From JBPYFK01 sp051984675 (GTDB taxonomy: Bacteria; Actinomycetota; Actinomycetes; Mycobacteriales; Pseudonocardiaceae): 62,623 nt of DNA. Shown piece after piece: positions 22,166 through 30,587 of this stretch. The first letter of the stretch is position 1. Every line of letters starts with the position of its first letter. The translations under genes and the position numbers were made by a program. Below the pieces are notes generated by a model. That model was not told where the DNA came from. It saw nothing but the letters and a program-made list of their open reading frames with translations, and searched no databases. The stretch is from assembly GCA_051984675.1 (NCBI GenBank), contig JBPYFK010000174.1:1-62623 (forward strand), read 5' to 3'.

Positions 22166-22894
22166 TCACCGCCAGGGCGCCAGCTCGGGCAACACACCAT
22201 CCACAGTGGACAACTCTCCGCTGGTGGCGCCCGACCGGCCGACGAGCCAGGCGGCGATCGCCCACGAGGGAGCGGAGATGACCACCGGGGAAGCGCCCCC
22301 GGCTGGTCCGAGAGACCAGCGGGAGTCCGTGTCGGTCGCGTGGAGTTCGACCGTGACGCCGCCAGGGAGCCGGTCAGCCGCACCGTCCAGCGTCTGTTCG
22401 AGCACGTGTGCGACGAACGGGGCTGGCCAATCGCGGGGACCGTAGTCGCCGGCGAGGTCCACGCGGTGGATCTCGACCTCGAGCCACCGCATACCAGGAG
22501 TTTCGTGCAGCGGGCGGGCGCCGAGGACGCGATGCGGGAAGCTGCGCTGCCAGTCGGCGGCGTCCAGCTTCGACCAGCTCTCCTCCAGCCGCCGTGCGGA
22601 TTCGGTCACGTCGGCGATCAGGTCATCGATCGGGCGGCCCGCTCCGGCCTCGATGTCGTCAGAGCGTGCCTGGTCACTGTCGTACATCGGCACCAGTTCT
22701 CCGCGCCGTGCGCCGTCGACGCTGCGGCGCAGGCCATCGCCGCTGCGTGCGACGTGCGTCAGCAGGTGTCCGACAGTCCATCCTGGACATAGCGACGGCT
22801 GTGCCACATCGGAGTCGGTCAAGCCGTCGAGCCCGGCCACCATCCGGCGGGTCGCGTCGCGCACATGCTCCAGGTACTTGGTCACACTGGTCAT
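22166..22894 (-). CDS. Maleylpyruvate isomerase family (mycothiol-dependent) protein
   Basis: A 242-residue product from ATG 22894. It has the DinB/MDMPI four-helix pattern: TDSDVAQPSLCPGWTVGHLLTHVARSGDGLRR with the metal-ligand His after GWTVGHLLTH, then a WLEVEIHRVDL segment carrying two further candidate ligands, and a small C-terminal domain. Family members are mycothiol-dependent isomerases or thiol transferases typical of actinobacteria. No aromatic-degradation genes adjoin it, so the substrate is open. The gene contains copy 2 of the iterated palindrome near its 3' end. It follows the next hydrolase gene by about 40 bases on the same strand. Confidence 0.85.
   Translation of the reverse strand: MTSVTKYLEHVRDATRRMVAGLDGLTDSDVAQPSLCPGWTVGHLLTHVARSGDGLRRSVDGARRGELVPMYDSDQARSDDIEAGAGRPIDDLIADVTESARRLEESWSKLDAADWQRSFPHRVLGARPLHETPGMRWLEVEIHRVDLAGDYGPRDWPAPFVAHVLEQTLDGAADRLPGGVTVELHATDTDSRWSLGPAGGASPVVISAPSWAIAAWLVGRSGATSGELSTVDGVLPELAPWR
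22200..22211. repeat. Iterated palindrome TCCACAGTGGAC, copy 2
   Basis: The copy is inside the isomerase-family gene, where it encodes Ser-Thr-Val-Asp. Confidence 0.8.
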
Positions 22895-22933
22895 GGCATC
22901 GACCTTAGCCGCGGCCCCCGACACTCTTCCCGG

Positions 22934-23803
22934 CTAGCTGAGTCCCGCGAAGTCCGCGATCAGCCGCCACGTGCTTTCCGGCGCCTCCTCAGGAGCGAAA
23001 TGCATCGCACCTGGAATCACGCGTTCATGGACATTCGTGACACCAGCGGCTCGAAACCCGTCGCCGTAGACGGCGATATCCCCGCTCTCGTGTTCGCCAC
23101 GCAGGTACAGCAACGGCGTTTCCACCTGCGAAGATCGGCTCGCTTCGCGGTTGTCCTCAGCGTCGCGGCCGAAGCTTCGGTACCAGTTGAACCCTGCGGT
23201 CAGGGCCTGATCGGTCGCATAGGCGTCAACATACTCGGTACGCGCCTCGGCGGTGACCTTCGCGGGGTCGTATGTCAGGACATCGTAGAAGAAGTCGAAG
23301 TACTCTGCCTGCTTTCCCTGGACAAGCCGCTCGGGCAGGGCGGGGATCGCGTGCAGCGCGAAGTGCCAGAGCTTCGGGTTGCACAGCAGCTCCTCCCACG
23401 GCTCTACACCGGGAACCGACACGTTTGTGATGACGGCTCGTACGAGATCCGCATACGCACGCAGGTACGCGTAGACGACCATGCCGCCGACGTCGTGTCC
23501 GACCAGAGTGACCTCCCGCAGCTCCAGCGCGCCAACCAGATGGTGGACGACATCGGCGATCTGGCGCTTGGAACCGTCGGTGGCAGCCCCCGTCGACGAG
23601 CCGACACCCGGCAGGTCGATGGCGACCGCGCGCACCTGCGATGCCGCGACGCGCATCAGCTGTTGCCACGAGCGCCACGACTGCGGCCACCCGTGCAGAA
23701 AGAGAAACGGGTGTCCGCTCGGGTCCCCCGCTTCCACGACATGGATCTCCGAACCGTTCACCGCTACCCGGCTGTGCCGGAATTCGTCCCCGGAAACAGT
23801 CAC
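22934..23803 (-). CDS. Alpha/beta hydrolase, epoxide hydrolase/dehalogenase-like
   Basis: A 289-residue product from GTG 23803. HGWPQSWRSW carries the HGxP oxyanion motif of epoxide hydrolases and dehalogenases. The elbow is VGHDVGG, so the nucleophile is Asp as expected for that branch. DLPGVGSS follows the usual pattern, and the catalytic His is in IPGAMHFAPEEAPE. It should open an epoxide or displace a halide through an alkyl-enzyme ester. It has no signal peptide. The ribosome binding site is weak. It is 39 bases upstream of the isomerase-family gene and could share its transcript. Confidence 0.85.
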   Translation of the reverse strand: MTVSGDEFRHSRVAVNGSEIHVVEAGDPSGHPFLFLHGWPQSWRSWQQLMRVAASQVRAVAIDLPGVGSSTGAATDGSKRQIADVVHHLVGALELREVTLVGHDVGGMVVYAYLRAYADLVRAVITNVSVPGVEPWEELLCNPKLWHFALHAIPALPERLVQGKQAEYFDFFYDVLTYDPAKVTAEARTEYVDAYATDQALTAGFNWYRSFGRDAEDNREASRSSQVETPLLYLRGEHESGDIAVYGDGFRAAGVTNVHERVIPGAMHFAPEEAPESTWRLIADFAGLS

Positions 23804-23838
23804 CGTCGCACGGTAACCGCGACCCCCGACAGCTTCAC

Positions 23839-25602
23839 CTAGCCGCGCAGCGCAGCGGTGGACAGCGGGTTGGTCAACAGCAGCTCCGTGTTGTGATCCT
23901 CCGGCTTGCCCATCCGAGCGGCCTCCGCGTGGATGTCGTTGAACGCGAGCTCCCGGTACAACGATCCGAGCCCAGCCTGCGAGAGGTCGCTGAAGTCCGT
24001 CTGGTATCCGGCCGCCGACTCGATCAGCGTGGTGAACAGCGACAGCGTGCCGTCGCCGTTGTCCGCGACCTCGACGATTCGCGCATGGTGCGGGTAATCG
24101 ACGTGCGAAGCGGTGTTGACCTCCCAGAATCCCCGCTCCGGCTGGGCGTGTCCGTGGGGAGTGATCTCGTTCATGTGGGTGTGGCCGTTGACCCAGGCCA
24201 ACACGTTCGGGAAGCGCTGGAGCAGGGCCACGACCTCGTTCCCGTCATGTCGGCGCTCGAACGGCCGTCCGGGATCGGGCAGCTTGTTGTCCATCGTCTT
24301 GCTGGTGTGGTGGCTGAAGACCAGGAAAAGCTGGTCGCTGACCTGCTGGCGAACCAGCGTCCCGCTCGGGTCATAGTACCGGGAACTGTTGGCGGTCAAC
24401 ACCTTTTCCAGCCACTCCAGTTGTTCGGTACCCAACGATCCGTTGGTGAAACCGGCGCGGTTGGTGCTGTCCAAGCTGATCCCGAGCACCCCGGGTGCGA
24501 TGGCGAAGGTGTAGTAGGCGGTCACGGCGTCAAGGTCGTTCTCGTGGTAGCCGTGCCCGACCGGTCCCGCACCCGTGAACTCCGGGCGCAGATGCGCGGC
24601 GATGTATTCCTTGGGCGTGAGCGGCTTGCGCCGGGTATCTGGCGTGACCCTTCGTGCGATCCCCTTGTTCCGGCTGATGATGTCGGTCGCCGTACGAGCG
24701 TCCCTGTCCCGGTGCAGAGCGGCCGAGAGGCCCTTCCTGTCGCCGTCCGGCATACCTTCGATCTTGCTGCTACCGGTGTACATTTCCCGAAACACCGGTG
24801 TCTCGCTGGGAAGGGTCCCCATGATGCTGTCGTCGTGGTTACCGAAGGTGGAGTACCACGGGATGCGAAGTCCCTGGCTGTGAAACTGGCGGATCGCAGC
24901 GTCCAGCAGGCCGGGGATCTGCGGGAAGCCAGCCTTCTTGTACATGTCGACCAGTGCGGTTTCCGGGTTCCAGTACAGCGTCGACCCGGAGTTCTGCACC
25001 CCTTCGTACCGCACCGGATCGCCGGTGTTCGGGATGATGTCTCCGCCACAGAGCACCCCGAGAAACCATTCCAGCTCGATCGTCTCATGGTTGTCCGCGT
25101 TGTCCCCTGTGGACATCAACGCGTCGAAATCACGCCCGGTGAACGGTCCTCCTGGAAGCTCGTTCACCCGCTGGACAAGCGCAGCCGCACCCAGCGGCGA
25201 CATCGTCTCATGTGGCCGGAAAGCGCCGGACCCCACGGAGCTACCCAGCTCATGCAGGTACTCGAACCGCATCGGGCTTTGGGAATCCGCCAGGTGAAGG
25301 TCAGTGAACTGGACAACGGACGCCAGCGGAGTACGACGGGAGTCCCGGTCAGCCCGCCCCGACACCAAGTCCTGTCGGGGGATCAGCGGCCAGCCTGGGC
25401 CGGCGGTCAGCCGCCGATACCCACCGCTCCCGGTCGCGGTCGCCACCGTGTCGAGGGTCGTCCCGGCCGTGCGCACGGCCCGCTGTTCCGTTACCTGGAG
25501 GGTGCTCGCGGAGGCCGCGGCGCGCGAACCCAGGCTAGTGGCTAACCCAACGGCGGCGGCTGAGGTGGACAGCAGGAAGGCTCGGCGGCTGAAGTCGGAC
25601 AC
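23839..25602 (-). CDS. Tat-exported metallophosphoesterase (TIGR03767-like)
   Basis: I place the start at GTG 25602 because CGGGAG precedes it and a twin-arginine signal follows at once (SDFSRRAFLLSTSAAAVG, cleavage after the Ala-rich stretch). The 587-residue product has calcineurin-type metal motifs: QFTDLHLADSQSP, STGDNADNHE, FGNHDD, VFSHHTS and NGHTHMNE. These fit the actinobacterial PPA1498/TIGR03767 family of secreted phosphoesterases. It should hydrolyse a phosphomonoester or diester outside the membrane; the substrate is unknown. It lies 35 bases upstream of the hydrolase gene on the same strand. Confidence 0.85.
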   Translation of the reverse strand: MSDFSRRAFLLSTSAAAVGLATSLGSRAAASASTLQVTEQRAVRTAGTTLDTVATATGSGGYRRLTAGPGWPLIPRQDLVSGRADRDSRRTPLASVVQFTDLHLADSQSPMRFEYLHELGSSVGSGAFRPHETMSPLGAAALVQRVNELPGGPFTGRDFDALMSTGDNADNHETIELEWFLGVLCGGDIIPNTGDPVRYEGVQNSGSTLYWNPETALVDMYKKAGFPQIPGLLDAAIRQFHSQGLRIPWYSTFGNHDDSIMGTLPSETPVFREMYTGSSKIEGMPDGDRKGLSAALHRDRDARTATDIISRNKGIARRVTPDTRRKPLTPKEYIAAHLRPEFTGAGPVGHGYHENDLDAVTAYYTFAIAPGVLGISLDSTNRAGFTNGSLGTEQLEWLEKVLTANSSRYYDPSGTLVRQQVSDQLFLVFSHHTSKTMDNKLPDPGRPFERRHDGNEVVALLQRFPNVLAWVNGHTHMNEITPHGHAQPERGFWEVNTASHVDYPHHARIVEVADNGDGTLSLFTTLIESAAGYQTDFSDLSQAGLGSLYRELAFNDIHAEAARMGKPEDHNTELLLTNPLSTAALRG

Positions 25603-25781
25603 GGTAGTGCTCCCGGCAGACGTGGTGATCGAGACGTTCCGCAGCGATCTTGCCCGATCCCGCCGCCGGAGGGCACTAGAACGTGAGAATTGCTCAGATA
25701 TTGGCTTGCTTGGAGCACACCCGATTGGATCGATCAGCCGAACCAGATCCAGCCACTGCCCCATTCCTCCGAGCAGACAAC

Positions 25782-25793
25782 TCCACAGTGGAC
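25782..25793. repeat. Iterated palindrome TCCACAGTGGAC, copy 3
   Basis: An exact copy in the 200-base spacer between the metallophosphoesterase and the marR-type gene, 11 bases past the regulator's stop codon. Confidence 0.8.
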
Positions 25794-25803
25794 GAAGGCC
25801 GCG

Positions 25804-26259
25804 TTACCCGTCCGTCGTCGACGCACCTTCCGCACCGCCGACACTCTCGCGCAACCGGGCCAGCATTCCTTCGAACTGCGCAACCTCCGCGTCGGTGAAA
25901 CCGGCGTGCACCCGCTTGTCGAACGCGACAGCCGCCTTGCGCAGCCGGTGGAACATGGCCTCGCCTTCGTCCGTGAGCTCCACCAGGTGGACGCGACGAT
26001 TCGACGGATCACGATGCCTGCTGAGCAGGCCGTCCGACTCCATGGCGTTGAGGTGGTGCGTCAGGGTCGCGCCCCGGATTCCCACGGCTTCGGCGAGTTC
26101 GCGCTGATTGCTCACGGGCCGGGTCTTCAGCGAGATCAGCACCAGCCACACGGGCGTCGAGCCGCCCGCGGCGGCGAGCGCGTCGTCGAAGGCACGACTG
26201 ACGGCCTTGGCAGTCTGCGCGAGGTTCAGCCCCAGCGGCTGGCGAGCGGGTCGAGGCAT
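25804..26259 (-). CDS. MarR-family transcriptional regulator
   Basis: A 151-residue winged-helix regulator. The recognition region NQRELAEAVGIRGATLTHHLNAMESDGLLSRHRDPSNRRVHLVELTDEG is the MarR signature (helix-turn-helix plus the DxRxxxxxLT wing). It is divergent from the MFS/NmrA/NTF2 locus across a 100-base spacer holding a strong promoter with an embedded palindrome. I therefore infer that it represses that locus and perhaps itself, being released by a ligand or oxidant. Confidence 0.9.
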   Translation of the reverse strand: MPRPARQPLGLNLAQTAKAVSRAFDDALAAAGGSTPVWLVLISLKTRPVSNQRELAEAVGIRGATLTHHLNAMESDGLLSRHRDPSNRRVHLVELTDEGEAMFHRLRKAAVAFDKRVHAGFTDAEVAQFEGMLARLRESVGGAEGASTTDG

Positions 26260-26297
26260 ACCCGCAGCTTAACACGGAAGAATCGAGACCTAAGCGT

Positions 26298-26326
26298 TTG
26301 ACATCTAATTATTAGGCATCTATGGT
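26298..26326 (+). promoter_or_regulatory. Promoter with embedded palindromic operator
   Basis: A consensus -35 TTGACA (26298-26303), a 17-base spacer and -10 TATGGT (26321-26326) precede the MFS gene. Within the spacer CTAATTATTAG (26305-26315) is a perfect palindrome, the ideal position for a repressor to exclude RNA polymerase. It is unusually A/T-rich for this genome. Confidence 0.7.
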
Positions 26327-26360
26327 TTGTCGCACTTGCCACCTAGGACTGGGGCCTCCC

Positions 26361-27845
26361 ATGACCGACAGGCAGTCGACTCCCCACTTCCCCACTCGGC
26401 CGATCACGGGCACGGGCACGGAAGGCAGCACAGGAGACAGCGAGAACCGAAGGTGGATCGCACTCGCGTTCATCGCGGTAGCGCAGCTGATGATCGCGCT
26501 CGACGCCACGATCACCAACATCGCGCTGCCGTCCGCGCAGGCGGAACTCGGCTTCTCCGACACCCACCGGCAATGGGTGATCACCGCCTACACGCTGGCG
26601 TTCGGCGGGTTGCTCCTGCTCGGCGGCCGGCTCGCCGACCACCTCGGGCGAACCCGCGCGCTCGCCATCGGCCTGCTCGGGTTTGCCGCGGCGTCCGCGC
26701 TCGGCGGCTTTGCGACCAACTTCGCCATGCTCATCGCGGCTCGCGGGCTGCAAGGTGCTTTCGCCGCGCTGCTCGCTCCGACGGTGCTGTCCCTGATCGC
26801 CACCACCTTCACGGCACCGGAGGAGCGGGCCAGGGCGTTCGCGATTTTCGGCGCGATCGCGGGCAGCGGTGGTGCCGTGGGTCTGGTGCTGGGCGGCGTC
26901 CTCGCCGAAGACCTCACGTGGCGGGCATGCCTGTACGTCAACGCACCGATCGCCGTGGTGGCCGCCATCGGAGCCCGATCAGTGCTCGGTCCGGCCGTCC
27001 CCGTTCACCGGACACGGCTGGACGTTCCGGGTGCGTTGCTCGCGATCGGCGGCATGACCTCGATCGTCTACGCGTGCGCACAAGCCTCCCCGAGTACCTC
27101 GCGGATCGCGCTGATCGGCATGGGAGCAGCGCTCCTCGCGGCGTTCGCGGTACGGGAGGCGCGGGTGCGCGAGCCGCTACTACCGCTGCGCATCCTCCGC
27201 AACCGCAACCGGGTCGGCGCCTGCCTGACCGTCGCCTTCGGCGTCGCCGGAATGCTGGCCACGTTCCTGTTCCTGACCTACTACCTGCAAGCGGTGCTCC
27301 GCTACCCGCCAGTCCAGGCCGGGCTCGCCTTCCTGCCGCTGTCGGCCGCCGTGCTCGCCAGTTCGCAACTGCTCGCCGCCCGGCTGCAGGCCCATGTGCC
27401 CCCTCGGGTACTGATCACCTCCGGGCTGCTGGTCGCCGCTGCCGCGCTCGGTCTCCTCACCGGTCTGAGCACGACCGCCACGTATGCCACCCACGTGTTG
27501 CCGGCCGAAGTCCTCCTCGGGCTGGGGATCGGATGCGTGTTCTCCCCCGCCGTCAGCGTGGCAACCCACCAGGTCGATCCACGTGACGCGGGAGTCACCG
27601 CTGCGGTCGTCAACACGGCTCAGCAGGTGGGCGGATCGATCGGGGTGGCCGTCCTGAACACGGTCGCTGCCGCTGCCACCGGTGGACTTCTCGCCGCCGG
27701 GACCGCGCGCTCCGACGCGCTCGTCGCCGGCTACACCACAGCGGCTTTCTGGACGGCGCTGACCCTCGCCGCTGGCGCGCTGATCAGCGCAGTGCTCATC
27801 AATGCCCCAGCACCGAAGCAACAACCAGGGAGAGGATCGACATGA
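26361..27845 (+). CDS. MFS drug efflux transporter (DHA2, 14-helix)
   Basis: A 494-residue transporter from ATG 26361. It has the DHA2 signature LDATITNIALPSAQAELGFS, the motif A-like GGRLADHLGRTRALAIG, and a repeated hydrophobic pattern compatible with fourteen helices. It should export a small hydrophobic or aromatic compound by proton antiport. The divergent MarR-type gene and the operator at 26305 suggest induction by its substrate. Its stop codon overlaps the ATG of the next gene (ATGA). Confidence 0.9.
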   Translation: MTDRQSTPHFPTRPITGTGTEGSTGDSENRRWIALAFIAVAQLMIALDATITNIALPSAQAELGFSDTHRQWVITAYTLAFGGLLLLGGRLADHLGRTRALAIGLLGFAAASALGGFATNFAMLIAARGLQGAFAALLAPTVLSLIATTFTAPEERARAFAIFGAIAGSGGAVGLVLGGVLAEDLTWRACLYVNAPIAVVAAIGARSVLGPAVPVHRTRLDVPGALLAIGGMTSIVYACAQASPSTSRIALIGMGAALLAAFAVREARVREPLLPLRILRNRNRVGACLTVAFGVAGMLATFLFLTYYLQAVLRYPPVQAGLAFLPLSAAVLASSQLLAARLQAHVPPRVLITSGLLVAAAALGLLTGLSTTATYATHVLPAEVLLGLGIGCVFSPAVSVATHQVDPRDAGVTAAVVNTAQQVGGSIGVAVLNTVAAAATGGLLAAGTARSDALVAGYTTAAFWTALTLAAGALISAVLINAPAPKQQPGRGST

Positions 27846-28714
27846 TCGTGGTAACCGGCGCGACCGGCAATGTCGGTGCGGAGGTGGCCAGCATGCTGGC
27901 AGCTTCCGGTCACCCGGTGCGGGCGATGACCCGGCGCCCCGCCGATGCGTGCGTGCCTGAAGGCGTCGAGGTGGTCTACGGCGACGCGGCCGATCCCGCC
28001 AGCCTCGACGCCGCGTTTCGGGGCGCCGACCGCGCTTTCCTGATGACCGCGCAGCAGACTGGGAGTGCACCGCGCCCGACACACGACATCAGCCTCGCCG
28101 AGGCCGCCCGCCGCGCCGGTCTCACGCATGTCGTGAAGCTCTCCGTCTACGGCGCCGGCGCCGGCGACAACGTGATCTACCGTTGGCATGCCGAGGCGGA
28201 AGGCGCGGTGCTCGACACCGGGATCGACTACACGTTGCTGCGACCGGGACGCTTCATGTCCAACGCGCTGCACTGGGCCCGCATGATCCGGCAAGGGGAC
28301 GAGGTGCGCATCCCGTTCGCCGCCAGGCCAGCGGCGTCGATCGATCCCGCCGACATCGCGGCGATCGCCGTGTCCGCGCTGACCACCGACGACCACCGCA
28401 ACACCGCCTACCAGCTCTCCGGGCCGCAGGTGCTGACCCCCGCCGAAGAACTCGCGATCCTCGGAGAAACCCTCGGGCGGCGGCTCCGGCTGGTCGAGTT
28501 GCCGATCGAGCAAGCGAGAGCCGGCCTGCTCGCTTCCGGCATGCCGCCGAAGGTCGTCGACGCGGTCATCAAGCAAGCACTCGACACCGACGACGGCGCC
28601 CACGTCCTGCCCACCACGCCACGACTTCTTGGTCGACAGCCGACCACGTTCGCGCAGTGGGCTCGTGCACACGCCAGTGCCTTCACTCACCAGGAAACAG
28701 AAACCCCGGAATAG
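27842..28714 (+). CDS. NmrA-type NAD(P)-binding reductase
   Basis: A 290-residue atypical short-chain dehydrogenase. The Rossmann motif VTGATGNVGAEVA lies at residues 4-16, MTRRPAD follows the second strand, and YTLLRPGRFMSNALHW matches the NmrA/NAD(P)H-azoreductase-like branch. It is translationally coupled to the efflux gene by a 4-base overlap, so it probably modifies the same toxic substrate or senses redox state. The catalytic Tyr-Lys pair of classical SDRs is not obvious, as usual in this branch. Confidence 0.85.
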   Translation: MIVVTGATGNVGAEVASMLAASGHPVRAMTRRPADACVPEGVEVVYGDAADPASLDAAFRGADRAFLMTAQQTGSAPRPTHDISLAEAARRAGLTHVVKLSVYGAGAGDNVIYRWHAEAEGAVLDTGIDYTLLRPGRFMSNALHWARMIRQGDEVRIPFAARPAASIDPADIAAIAVSALTTDDHRNTAYQLSGPQVLTPAEELAILGETLGRRLRLVELPIEQARAGLLASGMPPKVVDAVIKQALDTDDGAHVLPTTPRLLGRQPTTFAQWARAHASAFTHQETETPE

Positions 28715-28741
28715 AAACCAGGAATCAAGAGGAGGACGAAA

Positions 28742-29167
28742 ATGTCCACTGACGACGATATTCGCCGACTCGACCAGCGCTGGGCGGATGCTGAACAGCG
28801 CGGCGATGTCGACACCCTCGCGGAGTTGGTCAGCGACGACTTCGTGCTGGTCGGACCGCTGGGGTTCGTGTTGAACAGGCAGCAGTGGCTGGAACGCTAT
28901 CGCACGGGGGATCTTGTCACGAAGTCGCTTGAATGGCACGACACCGACATCCGGGACTACGGTGACTGCGCGATCATTGTCGGCGTGCACACCCAGAAGG
29001 CGGAGTACCGGGGAAATCGCGTCGACGGTGAGTTCCGCTCCACCCACATCGCGGTCCGCCGCGATGGCCAGTGGCGGCTGGCCGGAATCCAGTTGAGCCC
29101 GATCGGAGCGCCGCCGGCATTCACCCAGAATTCCCCGACACTACAAGGAAACCAGGAGGAACAGTAG
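28742..29167 (+). CDS. NTF2-like/DUF4440 SnoaL-fold protein
   Basis: A 141-residue single-domain protein, preceded by AGAGGAGG. LDQRWADAEQRGDVDTLAELVSDDFVLVGPLG is the standard SnoaL/DUF4440 N-terminal pattern, and DGQWRLAGIQLSPI the closing strand. Such proteins bind or isomerise small molecules. It is the third gene of the MarR-controlled locus. Its last codons contain GGAGGA, which served as ribosome binding site for the now decayed gene downstream. Confidence 0.85.
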   Translation: MSTDDDIRRLDQRWADAEQRGDVDTLAELVSDDFVLVGPLGFVLNRQQWLERYRTGDLVTKSLEWHDTDIRDYGDCAIIVGVHTQKAEYRGNRVDGEFRSTHIAVRRDGQWRLAGIQLSPIGAPPAFTQNSPTLQGNQEEQ

Positions 29168-29169
29168 CC

Positions 29170-29281
29170 ATGGGGGCGTCACGTGACGCCGGGCGAGATC
29201 ACCCACCGCTGGGGCCGGCGGGGCGTCTACTTCAACGACCCCCATGGTCACAACACGGAGATCCTGACATGGACTCCGTAA
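29170..29281 (+). pseudogene. Decayed glyoxalase-fold (VOC) gene stub
   Basis: GGAGGA at the end of the preceding gene gives a well-spaced start at ATG 29170, but that frame is not protein-like. The +2-shifted frame (after the TAG at 29165) reads GEITHRWGRRGVYFNDPHGH and closes with NTEILTWTP and a TAA at 29279-29281. This is the typical C-terminal metal-site strand of glyoxalase/bleomycin-resistance proteins. I infer a start codon fused to the last 35 or so codons by an internal, out-of-frame deletion. No full-length product is possible. Confidence 0.7.
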
Positions 29282-29292
29282 CCGCGATGAGC

Positions 29293-29321
29293 GGAACCCC
29301 GTGCCGAGAGCGCGGGGTTCC
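29293..29321. terminator. Terminator hairpin between convergent loci
   Basis: GGAACCCCG (29293-29301) pairs exactly with CGGGGTTCC (29313-29321). It separates the efflux locus from the convergent glutaryl-CoA dehydrogenase. Confidence 0.7.
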
Positions 29322-29344
29322 CCTACCGGCCGAGTGTCGCTTGG

Positions 29345-30526
29345 CTACCCACGGAAAGCGGACTGTCCGGTGAGCGCCTGACCGATGGTCAGCGTGTGCA
29401 TCTCACTCGTTCCCTCGTAGGTCAGCACCGACTCCAGGTTCGTCATGTGCCGGATCACGGGATATTCCAACGAAATCCCGTTAGCACCGAGGAGCGTACG
29501 CGCCGTGCGGGCCACCTCCAGAGCACTTCGGACGTTGTCGAGCTTGCCGAAGCTGATCTGCTGCGGGACGAGCTTCTCCGCGTCCTTGCGCCGCCCGATG
29601 TGCAGCGCGAGCAGTCGTCCGCCGTGGACACGAACCGCCATGTCCGCGAGCTTCTGCTGGGTCAGCTGGAAAGCGGCGATCGGACGGCCGAACTGTTCCC
29701 GGCTACCGGCGTAGTCCAGCGCCGCCTCCAGACAGTCGCGCGCCGCCCCCATCGCGCCCCACACGATTCCGTAACGTGCCTCGTTGAGGCAACTCAACGG
29801 TCCGCGCAGCCCGGTGACCTCAGGAAACACGGCGTCGCCCGGCAAACGCACGTCGTCGAGCACCAGCTCGCTGGTCACTGACGCCCGCAACGACAGCTTC
29901 CGCTTGATCTCATTGGCGGCGAATCCGGGCGTGGCCGTGGGGACAACGAAACCCCGAACTCCGTCCTCCGTCTGCGCCCATACAACCGCGACATCCGCGA
30001 TGTTGCCGTTCGTGATCCACATCTTGCGCCCGTTGAGGACCCAGTCGGAGCCGTCCCTGCGCGCGGAGGTCTGCATCGAGGACGGATCGGATCCGCGATC
30101 CGGCTCGGTCAGTCCGAAACACCCGAGCGCTTCCCCGGCCGCCATCCGGGGCAGCCACTGCTGCTTGTGCTCTTCGGAGCCCCAGCGCCAGAGGGCGAAC
30201 ATGGCCAGCGAGCCCTGGACCGAGACCATCGAGCGCAGGCCGGAGTCCGCTGCCTCCAGCTCCTCACACGCCACCCCGTAGTCCACCGCGCCGAGGCCGG
30301 GGCATCCATAGCCGTGCAGGTGCATCCCGAGCACACCGAGCTTCCCCAACTCGCGGGCCAGCTCGCGGGCTACCGGGAGTTCGCCGCGATCGAACCAGTC
30401 GGCCACGTACGGCCGCACGTGGTCACGACACAGCGCCCGCACGCTGTCCCGGATCGCGAGCTGCTCGGCGGTGAGTTCCTCATCGATGCCCAGGGGGTCA
30501 TGCGGATCGAACTCCGAAGCCTTCAT
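29345..30526 (-). CDS. gcdH: Glutaryl-CoA dehydrogenase-like acyl-CoA dehydrogenase
   Basis: A 393-residue FAD enzyme with a GAGGAGG ribosome binding site. CFGLTEPDRGSDPSSMQT and WITNGNIADVAVVWA are typical acyl-CoA dehydrogenase motifs, and LESVLTYEGTSEMHTLTIGQALTG is the segment characteristic of glutaryl-CoA dehydrogenases, with the catalytic Glu in YEGTSE. It should oxidise and decarboxylate glutaryl-CoA to crotonyl-CoA in lysine/glutarate catabolism. The neighbouring class III CoA transferase, which could activate glutarate, supports this. A short- or branched-chain substrate cannot be excluded. Confidence 0.88.
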   Translation of the reverse strand: MKASEFDPHDPLGIDEELTAEQLAIRDSVRALCRDHVRPYVADWFDRGELPVARELARELGKLGVLGMHLHGYGCPGLGAVDYGVACEELEAADSGLRSMVSVQGSLAMFALWRWGSEEHKQQWLPRMAAGEALGCFGLTEPDRGSDPSSMQTSARRDGSDWVLNGRKMWITNGNIADVAVVWAQTEDGVRGFVVPTATPGFAANEIKRKLSLRASVTSELVLDDVRLPGDAVFPEVTGLRGPLSCLNEARYGIVWGAMGAARDCLEAALDYAGSREQFGRPIAAFQLTQQKLADMAVRVHGGRLLALHIGRRKDAEKLVPQQISFGKLDNVRSALEVARTARTLLGANGISLEYPVIRHMTNLESVLTYEGTSEMHTLTIGQALTGQSAFRG

Positions 30527-30553
30527 GGCGCCTCCTCTCTCTAGCTGTCCGTG

Positions 30554-30587
30554 TGTCCAAAGTGGCGCTTAGAATGTCCAAAGTGGC
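30554..30587 (-). repeat. Two direct copies of TGTCCAAAGTGGC, 21 bases apart
   Basis: Exact 13-base copies at 30554-30566 and 30575-30587, the second touching the CoA transferase stop codon. The 21-base period places both on one DNA face. They lie just upstream of gcdH on its strand, so they might be a protein-binding pair. Confidence 0.6.

Noticed and set aside
29170..29373. A 67-codon frame from the ATG after the NTF2-like gene
   Set aside because: The ribosome binding site is real but the product is not protein-like; the coding signal lies in another frame, so I treat it as a pseudogene.
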